Assembly: GCA_020650975.1 (NCBI GenBank) | Contig: JAIPMN010005655.1 | Location: 1-20,491 of the forward strand | Source of the DNA: Apostichopus californicus | Lineage: Eukaryota > Echinodermata > Holothuroidea > Aspidochirotida > Stichopodidae | Reading direction: 5' to 3' | Length of the DNA: 20,491 nucleotides | Shown: in pieces, positions 12,701 to 20,491 of the stretch | Numbering within the stretch: position 1 is the stretch's first letter | Layout: the number at the start of each line of letters is the position of its first letter | Notes under the pieces: model-generated | What the model was told of the DNA's origin: nothing | Database searches by the model: none | Seen by the model: only the letters and a program-made list of their open reading frames with translations | Program-made: the position numbers and the translations under genes

Positions 12701-13905
12701 ATTTTATTACAACTGAAGAAAGATTTGTAACAATAATTGTTGCCAGAGTACTTGCATGAAAGATATACTTACAGTTTGCCAAATGTCATATAGCTCCAAA
12801 CTCCTTGTCTTTTTATTCTTGTTGAGGAAATAATGATAACTTGTGTTTAATCTGTCTTGTGGAGTTTTGTTTAGACTCAGGCTAAAAATCCTATGCAGTT
12901 CCACATCTCTAATCAATTTCATCAGGATCTGAGATGAGGTAGTCATGGTGTCATGTCAAAGGTTACCTGAAGATAAACTCTGAAACAGCTAATACATTTT
13001 ACAGCCTCAGTTACACTCACAAACCTGTGTCAAAAGGATTATGTTGTCAATGAGACAAGTGAGTTTGAGATAACTCCTACGTTCATGATTTGCAAGAAGT
13101 GATAAAAGTCCCATCTTGTAGCACCTGCTTGGGATTATGGATACTATAATTAACTGCCATTTGGTTTGTTCCTGCTCGTATCCTATGTAAACTTTGAATG
13201 TTTTTTCAAATTATTTGTATCACTTCATCTCATGCATGGATTTAACTAAGTCATTGTAGATTTTAATATCTGACTAATATGTATATTGAACACAGTATGT
13301 GTTTATAGGTAAATATTGCATGTCCTAATTAATGTTAAATTATTTTGTTCCACCTAAATAATTATCTAATATCTTAACACTCTACGTAATCAAAGCGACT
13401 TGTCTAACAGTATATAATGCAAACACATTTTCTGTTGGAGTCGTATGAGGGTCTCTAGCATCCAAACATATCTTGCCTGTTATGTGTCAGTTTCTTAGTA
13501 AAAAACTTGAATTGGATGGTTTTGTTTGAACTATGTTTAAGTTCCATCTATTATTAACATTAAGGGTTATATGTATCATACCCAACTCTGCTCATTCAAA
13601 AATAACTTAAAAGTGTTTCCTTGTGGGTATAACAACTATTGAAATTCCCGATTCATTGAGGAGGGCCAAATTTTTTTGGAAACTGCTTTGTTTGGTGGTG
13701 GTTAAAGATGTGTGAAAGTTCGGACATGGGTACTGATATTCCGTTCAATTAATAGATTCGTGTTCATTTACATCACATCATACATTTTCTTTCCTGGTCA
13801 CAGACATTTTATTATTGGTGATACAATTTGATATGTCATACCTTTATGTAGGATTATGCTTTGTTTTTGTGGCAAAGAAATTAGTCCTTGTAATGTATGT
13901 TTGTC
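12701..13905. other. Intergenic, nothing recognised
   Basis: AT-rich sequence without repeat structure or coding signal. A 79-codon minus-strand frame (12707-12946) has no splice context and no family resemblance. Confidence 0.45.
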
Positions 13906-14004
13906 TTGGGGGAATGGAGTTATGTTTATATCTTGAGGGAATGGAGTTACGTTTATATCTTGAGGGAATGGAGTTATGTTTATATCTTGAGGGAATGGGG
14001 TTAG
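13906..14004 (+). repeat. 27-bp minisatellite, 3.7 units
   Basis: Units start at 13906, 13933, 13960 and 13987 with consensus TTGAGGGAATGGAGTTATG + TTTATATC. They differ at only a few bases (TTGGGGGA in the first, TTACG in the second, GGGGTTAG in the last). Because 27 is a multiple of 3, a repeated peptide appears in a 69-codon frame (13815-14024), but this is a by-product of the repeat. Confidence 0.9.
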
Positions 14005-14408
14005 TAAGAATTCATATACAGTGAGCTAGCTTTGGCAATACTTAATTATAAGTATATGAAAATTTCATATTTTAAGTAATAGCAAATGAGGAAAACAGTA
14101 TGGAATATGGTTCCCCTCAACGTATCATAGGATCACCTTCAGTTTGAAGTTGTTCTAATCAAAGCTGACTTTTGTTTTTTGAAAGATGACATTTGCTGAA
14201 TCGAGGTGACATCTCTCTTGAAATGGGCATTGAAATAGTTTTAAAAAACTTCCAGATTTGTCTAGTGATGCACTGTTTCCGTTGCAATATTTATGAGTTA
14301 AAGATGTAGTGTCCTATTGGGTAGGATGGGTGGGTAAAGATAGGGGGTGGGAGAGGGGTGTGGTGGTATGGTAGTTACAGCCAAGGGCTGTTTGAGTATT
14401 AAAAGCAT
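14005..14408. other. Intergenic, nothing recognised
   Basis: No gene seen. A G-rich tract at 14341-14368 (GGGGGTGGGAGAGGGG followed by TGTGGTGG) lies just before the first copy of the duplication. Confidence 0.4.
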
Positions 14409-14734
14409 TGAAGACTCGCGCACAAAGAAACGTCTCATGCCGGTAATCTGACCTAGTTTCGAATGAGGTGTAACAGAAGTGTTAGACACCACCATCGATC
14501 CCAGAAAATACACACACAGCTTGCTACCGTCGGTAATTAGTGATCAGTCAATACATGCAGCTACGGTCAATACCCACAACACAGTGTACATAGCAGCGAT
14601 GGACATCTCAGGTCTAGATAACAAGGTATCACGTTTCATTACTGTCTGCAAAAAACGTCACTTGGCAAGCAACGGAAAGTTACTTTTTTCAGAGCGCTGC
14701 ACGCAGTTTGGGGCGAGTCTTCAATGCCTTTAAG
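14409..14734 (+). repeat. Direct duplication, copy 1
   Basis: It matches 16955-17309 in the same orientation. The first ~130 bases differ at about three positions (TCTCATGCC/TCGCATGCC, GCCGG/GCCCG, CTAGTT/CTATTT). Later parts have small indels, such as an AAGATAA insertion and a ~20-base insertion after GTCTGCA in copy 2. This copy ends in CCTTTAAG|ACAG, where copy 2 has CCTTTAAG|GTAAGG, so it lacks the splice donor. An 84-codon frame (14479-14733) is not preserved in copy 2. It could be a duplicated promoter/first exon or a mobile-element fragment. Confidence 0.85.
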
Positions 14735-16954
14735 ACAGTTCAACCTGTTGAATCTGCTAGAACACACAGACAGAAGTCTACACAATATAATGGTAAAGAC
14801 TTTTGTGACATATATATCTTATCTTTTATTCATTTTCTTCCAAGAAAGGTATTATACAAGTTGATGACAATAAACAAGGACGAGATGATATTCCCCTGAG
14901 TCTGTTTATTCCCATCAATGTAATAGTTGAAGTTTTAAAATTGGTAAAAATACAAATTACTTATATATTATTTCTCACTCTCTCTTTGAAAGATTGGTAA
15001 CCCTTTTCATAAACATGCCAAATACGATAAAAAAAGAATAGAAAATACAAAACCGATGTATTTTTCTACTGCAGTTGTCAGACAATGTATTTCTTTCTAA
15101 TATATTTCATCTATAAATTTTTGGTATTGTTACCGAAGTTGAAATACTGATTATAAAAGTGCTTTTCAGATAATAATATTGAAAAAAAATATTGCTCACC
15201 AGGAAACTATAAATCAGTTATGATTTATAGAACGTTTAATGGACCGACCCTTGGAAAACAAATTCTTTCAATTTTTTTCACATGTACCAAATATATTTAA
15301 TTTCTTTACTGGAATACTTACTTTTCAGCTTTTTACTAATTTGGAAAGCTTCAAATAACCCCCTTAAAAATGGATGTGGGGGGTAGAAAGAAAAGGGGGG
15401 GGGGAGGAAAAGAACAAATGGAAACTGCAACAGATTTAATACACTACATATTAACTACCCAAACGGAATGTAATAATTACAACTTGTTACAAAAGTAACA
15501 TTTGATGGAATTTATAATTGGAAAATGTTGCTGAACCATTATGGATGATAAGGATTGGCAAAGTAGTTTCTTTTAGCTCAAAGGTAACTCCCAATGAATG
15601 CAAAAAGAAACACATTTTGTAAATATTCAAAAAATATTTCTTCAAACCAAACTTTCATCTTTTGAGTCTTTATTCTACTACAACTTAATTGACATTTCAT
15701 AAAACAAAAAAGATATTATTAATGACGAGAAAGACTTCATTAATGACGGAAATGGAAAAACAACTCTTGTGGAAGTAAAGTTACTCTCGAAGCTTGACGG
15801 AAAAAGCAGACTTAAAGAAAGAAAGCATTCCTGCAAAGAGCTTTAATCACAAAATCATAAGAATGTTACTTTGTGGACTGGAATGTTATAAAAAAACAGG
15901 TATTTAAGATGAAATCTTTTTAACAGTGGATTTTTTTCTGTCTGATTATTCATCAAAACAACTATGAATATTTAAAGATATTCATGATTCAGGATGACGT
16001 TACTATAGGTATTAATGTACACATAGAGTGAATGTCATAGAAGAGTAGCAGAAACGGGTCTTGTATTTTGGTTAGTGATTCACTTCAAATCTAAGATCAT
16101 GTGATCAAGACTTAAGTGAATTTACTACATTTCATGAATTTTGACAAAATTAGTCAGTTTCATAACAATTCAAGTGTTACTCCTAAATGATTTAACTTTT
16201 CACATATATGCATTTGGAATTATGAAATTGGCCTTAAATCAGGAATGTCCGGCCCATGTTTCATTATACATACATGCAGCTTTCAAAGAGAATATAGAAT
16301 AATTTACACAAAATTATGTAGTGTCTTCTACATACATGCGATATTTCTCTTCCTTACGAGTGACCTGTCGTACAAATTTACGTTTCTGATCAATTTAAAG
16401 TTATGTTAACCCTGGATACCTACGAACGATCTGTTTTACATCCTGAGTATATGTGACACTAGTACACTCAAATACCATGTTATGAAATCTCTGCTGGTGT
16501 CATTTGAATATATTTTTCAATTTAAATTCATCATCTATGTTGAGGCTGAAATGTACCTATAGCAAAAGCAATCAAATATTAATTTCTTTCTTAATTTCTT
16601 TATTTATTAATTAATTTGACAGAGAACTAATAGCCAGCTAAATAGATACTCTGTCAGTACAAGAACAGCAAGTTTACTGCCCAAAGAAGAGTCCAAATGT
16701 GCTTTCTTCAACGAAGTTAATATCTCGAATATATTTTTTTCAAATATTGAAGAGCGCCAAACTGTAAAACTTGAGCCCTTCATGAAAAAGAGAGGCATAG
16801 CAAATATATTACAATGGAGAAAAGAGTCACCTTTTGAGACCATTTATGGTCATCAGAGGTTATAGCAGTATAAAATATTTCACTTGAGTGATGCAGGCAA
16901 GCCTTTTATGAGAGTAATATCTTATGAACTGGATGTCCATTTTCTTAAAGGGTG
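14735..16954. other. Spacer between duplicated segments
   Basis: AT-rich, with poly-A and poly-T runs and a G-rich tract at 15376-15412. One plus-strand segment (16623-16865) follows a strong T-rich acceptor ('TTATTAATTAATTTGACAG') and stays open for 80 codons to a TAG, but I recognise no family. A 78-codon minus-strand frame overlaps it. Neither is called as a gene. Confidence 0.4.
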
Positions 16955-17309
16955 TGAAGACTCGCGCACAAAGAAACGTCGCATGCCCGTAATCTGACCT
17001 ATTTTCGAATGAGGTGTAACAGAAGTGTTAGACACCACCATCGATCCCAGAAAATACACACACAGCTTGCTACCGTCGGTAATTAGACACTAGTGCACAG
17101 TCAGTACATGCAGCTACGGTCAATACCCACAACACAGTGTAAAAAGCAGCGAAGAACATCTCAGGTCTAGATAAAAGATAACAAGGTATCACGTTTCATT
17201 ACTGTCTGCATTTTGTAGAGACACAAACAAAACGTCACTTGCAGGCAACAGAAAGTTAACTTTTTCAGATGGCCCACGCGGTTTGGGGCGAGTCTTCAAA
17301 GCCTTTAAG
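16955..17309 (+). repeat. Direct duplication, copy 2 (with splice donor)
   Basis: Same segment as 14409-14734, shifted by 2546 bases. It starts TGAAGACTCGCGCACAAAG and ends CCTTTAAG followed by GTAAGG at 17310. The high identity implies a recent duplication. Only this copy keeps a consensus donor and an open frame into it. Confidence 0.85.
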
Positions 17310-17706
17310 GTAAGGGCTTCCAAGGATATTGCAACAGTTAAAATGTTCCTTAACAAATGGAAAAATGAATATTTGATTCATGGTACAAGTATCTTTAGAG
17401 GACTTTGACAAGACTACCAGATTGTTAATAGACCTTACACCAGACCTGTTAAGCTTGTAGCAATGCTATACTGTTATTTTCCTTGTTGTGTTTCAGTTTT
17501 GTTACGTGGAGAGCCGTCTGGGGGTAGCCTCCACGGCTGTCCGCATTACTGGGCCGCCCGTACTCCAGTATAAAGCTAAAGTCCTCCATCTGAAGACAAA
17601 TTATCCCTTAATCATCCTGCAAGATGAACAGAAACAAACCAGAGTTGCCCAATTTGAGAGTAAAAATACATTTATACAAACTATTAATTCTCCCAGGGCT
17701 CTATAG
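17175..17706 (+). CDS. Candidate two-exon gene fragment, unknown product
   Basis: A frame opens after a TAA at 17172 and runs 45 codons to 17309 (reading LTFSDGPRGLGRVFKAFK at its end), then meets AAG|GTAAGG. After a 187-bp intron, a strong acceptor ('TTCCTTGTTGTGTTTCAG') at 17496 opens a phase-compatible exon 17497-17706. That exon encodes 69 residues to a TAG (FCYVESRLGVASTAV.., PPVLQYKAKVLHLK.., NTFIQTINSPRAL). The second exon begins with a clear GC peak (17505-17570). I recognise no domain and no start codon is assigned. Against coding: the frame of the first part is not kept in the 14409 copy. The GC peak also has open frames on the minus strand after CTTCAG at 17590. Pseudogene or mobile-element remnant are real alternatives. 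Confidence 0.28.
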
Positions 17707-18332
17707 ACAGCCCTTTAGTAAATGTCTGAGCCATTAATAATCTTTAACGAAGGAGGCCACTTATGTATCTACATAATTGTTCCAAAAGTTTTCTGATTTT
17801 TTTTTTTTTTTCGATTGTCGGATTTCAGGAAATTGATCTTACACAATGATGGTGATAGTGATTCTTGCAAAAAACCATCCAAATTGTTAATAGGGAAAGG
17901 TAGCAAGGCTCTTAGCAGCTTTAATATGTTTTAAGACAAGTACCATTCTATCCGTGTTCAACCGTATATTAAATTCTATCCGTTAAACCATTTACACCTT
18001 TCAAAACGATTAAGTAAACAATGCATGTTGGTTCTTTTGAAAGGCATAAACAATGCCAAAGGTATGATTTAAGAAACAAATAAATGACATTGTCCTACAG
18101 AAACTACAAACTTTGTGACTTATATTAACTTTTATCCGTTTTATATCTACCGGATGATAAAGGAAGTTGCTTATGATGTAAACATGAGCAAATGATAAGG
18201 TTGTGAGGACTAATACATCAACGTAGGATTGTTACTCTTAAACTTACTGGCCGTGTTTGAATGTCAGATAATTCTCACAAATGTGTCACCAGAAGCAAGG
18301 TTTTTAGAGCTTTGTAAAATTTAAAAACTCAC
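17707..18332. other. Non-coding, probable intron of the minus-strand gene
   Basis: AT-rich, with a 15-T run near 17797-17811 followed by an acceptor-like TTTCAG (plus strand, 17829). On the minus strand a GTAAGT donor (plus complement at 18241-18248) lies only about 85 bp past the exon ending at 18333, with no convincing acceptor between them. No further exon of the minus-strand gene was found. Confidence 0.4.
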
Positions 18333-19085
18333 CCATTCATCATCCTCAACCCCCTCCATCTCTTCCTGGGGGAGGGGAGTCTCATTTAAGGTAAGAACGT
18401 TTGTCATGGCACTCAATAGCTGCAAAGAATAGGAAGAAACTTTGTTTACATCACAGTCTCACAATTAGTCTTCTAAGCGCATAATATAAGAGTGTTATGA
18501 CACATGTTATATTACAGCTGCATCACTTATATTACAGATGCATCACAATCAGTCTTCTAATACATAATATATGACTGTCATCACACATGGGTTATTACAG
18601 CTGCATCACTTACTCCCTAATACCTGCATCACAATTAGTCTTCTAAGTGTATAATATATGACTGTCATCACACATGGGTTATTACAGCTGCATCACTTAC
18701 TCACTATTACCTGCATGACAATTATTCTTCTAATACATAATATAAGACTGTCATCACACATGTTATATATCAGCTGCATCACTTATATTACAGATGCATC
18801 ACATTACTCTCCTAAGTGCATAATATATGACTATCATCACACGGGTTATTACAGCTGCATCACTTACTCCCTATTACCTGCATCACAATTACTCTTTTAA
18901 GTGCATAGTATATGACTGCCATCACATATGTTATATAACAGCTGCATCACACATATCCTTATAACATCACACATATAACAAAGCACCACCAACCTCTTCT
19001 TTCTTCTCTTGGTCAGACTTCATCTCGAGTAATTCTTGACTAGAATACTTCGGAGGAGGGGCATTCACCTTAGGAACTTCACTCA
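18333..19085 (-). CDS. Unidentified acidic protein, two exons (partial)
   Basis: Minus-strand exon 1 runs 19085-18994 after a pyrimidine-rich acceptor ('CTTCTTCGTGTTTGTCAG') and reads SEVPKVNAPPPKYSSQELLE, then MKSDQEKKEE. Exon 2 runs 18419-18333 after 'TATTCTTTGCAG', reads LLSAMTNVLTLNETPLPQEE then MEGVEDDEW, and ends at a consensus TGG|GTGAGT. The exon 1 donor is weaker (GAG|GTTGGT). Both joints are phase 0, so the frame continues. Exon 1 begins with TG completing a codon from an earlier exon. If that exon ended in A, this would be a split initiator giving MSEVPK.. The product is Glu/Asp/Lys-rich and probably disordered or helical, with no domain I recognise. Without the weak donor, exon 1 would end nine codons on at a TGA. 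Later exons were not found to the left. Confidence 0.58.
18462..18965. repeat. ~85-bp minisatellite within an intron
   Basis: About six units of 81-87 bp, marked by the recurring 'TCTTCTAA' element at about 18472, 18553, 18639, 18726, 18811 and 18894. Each unit contains 'ATAATATATGACTGTCATCACACATG', 'ATTACAGCTGCATCACTTA' and 'CTGCATCACAATTA'. Two subtypes are mixed: units with 'TTATATTACAGATGCATCAC' and units with 'TACTCCCTA.TACCTGCATCAC'. The array fills most of the 574-bp intron between the minus-strand exons. An 80-codon plus frame here is a repeat product. Confidence 0.88.
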
Positions 19086-19440
19086 CTGACAAACACGAAG
19101 AAGAAATCGAAAAAGAAGAAAAAACCAAAAAAACCTTAAAGAAGTCATTTTAAGCATAAAACTTGAATCTTTACAAGGTCAAATAATGATAAGATTAAAT
19201 ACTAATAATAATATGTAGATATAGATCCTGCGGAATGCCTTTCAGCAATGAATTAGCAGAGATGGCCTTTAAGAAAGATGAGTTAACTTGTCACAGGGAA
19301 CCAGTACCAAAGGTCTCTTTTGCAATATTCAAAGTTCTTAAACAATTACTAAACCAGAATGAAAACATTTCATGGTTCCTTGCTGCTGTTCATTAGTTCC
19401 ATTCATAGGGAAATTTCTAAGAAAGCCCTAATACAACAAC
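19086..19440. other. Presumed 5' intron of the minus-strand gene
   Basis: Next to the exon, the minus strand carries a long pyrimidine tract (19090-19135, purine-rich on +) forming the acceptor. The rest is AT-rich without a recognisable upstream exon before the satellite array begins. Confidence 0.45.
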
Positions 19441-20491
19441 AGCAATTCATGCACACAAACTTTTGTTACCAAAGTAATGCTAAGCCCTGCCCTCACATAA
19501 ATTTGTATCATATCAATTGCAACATACAGCATGTGTATAGGCTATCTGCCAATATCATCATACCAAGTTTGACGAAATTCCGACTAACAGTAGCCAAGTT
19601 ATTGCAATTTGGAGTTTTTCACGTTTAACCCCGTGACCTCATTAATATTCATGATATGAGCACCAAAATCAATAGGGTTTATCTACTCACTATGGGCCAC
19701 CAACGTATTAAGTATGGTAATGATCGGTCATTCCCTTGTTGAGTTATCGTGCATACAAACTTTTCATACCCAAATATTGCTAAGCCCCACCCCCTCATAA
19801 ATATGCATGATATCACTTGCAACAAACATCAGTGTGTGAAGACTATCTACCAATATCATCATACCAAGTTTGACGAAATTCCGACTAATAGTAGCCAAGT
19901 TATTGCAATTTGGAGTTTTTCACGTTTGACCCTGTGACCTCATTAATATTCATGATATGAGCACCAAAATCAATAGGGTTTATCTACTCACTATGAGCCA
20001 CCCACCCACTAAGTATGGTAATGATCGGTCATTCCCTTGTTGAGTTATCGTGCATACAACCTTTTCATACCGAAATATTGGTAAGCCCCACCCCCTCATA
20101 AATATGCATGATATCACTTGCAACACACATCAGTGTGTGAAGACTATCTACCAATATCATCATACCAAGTTTGACGAAATTTCGACTAATAGTAGCCAAG
20201 TTATTGCAATTTGGAGTTTTTCACGTTTGATCCTGTGACCTCATTAATATTCATGATATGAGCACCAAAATCAATAGGGTTTATCTACTCACTATGGGCC
20301 ACCAACGTATTAAGTATGGTAATGATCGGTCATTCCCTTGTTGAGTTATCGTGCATACAAACTTTTCATACCCAAATATTGCTAAGCCCCACCCCCTCAT
20401 AAATATGCATGATATCACTTGCAACACACATCAGTGTGTGAAGACTATCTACCAATATCATCATACCAAGTTTGACGAAATTTCGACTAAT
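19441..20491 (-). repeat. ~301-bp satellite array, at least 3.5 units, cut by window end
   Basis: 'GAGTTATCG' at unit joints occurs at 19741, 20042 and 20343, giving a 301-bp period. Units after 19750 are nearly identical, whereas the first (19441-19740) is diverged. Each unit holds 'AAGCCCCACCCCCTCATAAATATGCATGATATC', 'CTATCTACCAATATCATCAT', 'TTGACCCTGTGACCTCATTAATATTCATGATATGAG', 'AAAATCAATAGGGTTTATCTACTCACTATG' and 'GTAATGATCGGTCATTCCC'. Reverse-complemented, this matches the left-end units at 981-1740. Frames of 62-89 codons inside it are repeat shadows. Confidence 0.93.

Noticed and set aside
13815..14024. Small repeat protein (MELCLYLEG-type units)
   Set aside because: The peptide repeat follows directly from the 27-bp minisatellite, with no transcript signals.
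14479..14733. 84-codon plus frame with an ATG in duplication copy 1
   Set aside because: Copy 2 has frame-breaking indels (stop after CGGTAATTAG changes), so the frame is not conserved.
19359..20238. Repeated 62-89 codon plus-strand frames with nearly identical peptides
   Set aside because: They recur at the 301-bp satellite period and are products of the repeat, not a gene family.

Overview
The window looks like nuclear DNA from an animal, most likely a marine invertebrate. It is AT-rich, with small coding exons bounded by GT/AG introns, a tRNA-derived SINE, several minisatellites and a ~300-bp satellite-like repeat. The repeat style (short head hairpin, GT-run, 'TGACCT'-rich ~300-bp units) recalls echinoderm, hemichordate or mollusc genomes. 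I cannot place it further from sequence alone. Nothing bacterial (operons, Shine-Dalgarno sites, CRISPR) is present, and most open reading frames here are chance or repeat-derived.

Left part (1-9060, + strand genes). A minus-strand SINE (103-415) is followed by diverged ~300-bp repeat units (981-1740) and small inverted and palindromic repeats. Two phase-compatible exons (1959-2100 and 2326-2392) then encode the C-terminal part of a Rab-GAP TBC domain. A weaker third exon may lie at 3296-3342. The rest is non-coding: a 31-bp minisatellite (4524-5394), G-rich tracts, an AT-only microsatellite (8195-8345) and a dispersed GT-containing repeat (8868-9060).

Middle (9061-12700). This holds a complete five-exon UFM1 gene, the ubiquitin-fold modifier of the ufmylation pathway, on the + strand. 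The protein is 86 residues, with the conjugating glycine at position 83 and a three-residue tail E-H-I. The initiator codon is split by intron 1. A polyadenylation signal candidate lies about 580 bp after the stop.

Right part (12700-20491). A 27-bp minisatellite (13906-14004) precedes a recent direct duplication (14409-14734 and 16955-17309). The second copy leads through a good splice donor towards a GC-richer open exon (17497-17706) of unknown identity. On the minus strand two phase-matched exons (19085-18994 and 18419-18333) belong to an unrecognised acidic, Glu/Asp-rich protein, and the intron between them is almost filled by an ~85-bp minisatellite. The window ends inside a minus-oriented tandem array of ~301-bp units of the same family as the repeat at the left end.

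The TBC and UFM1 genes have no known joint function; their adjacency is taken as ordinary genome layout. I did not find convincing evidence of a previously undescribed system. The most checkable oddities are the split UFM1 start codon, its altered C-terminal tail, the duplicated segment with its candidate spliced frame, the unidentified minus-strand gene and the higher-order structure of the arrays.
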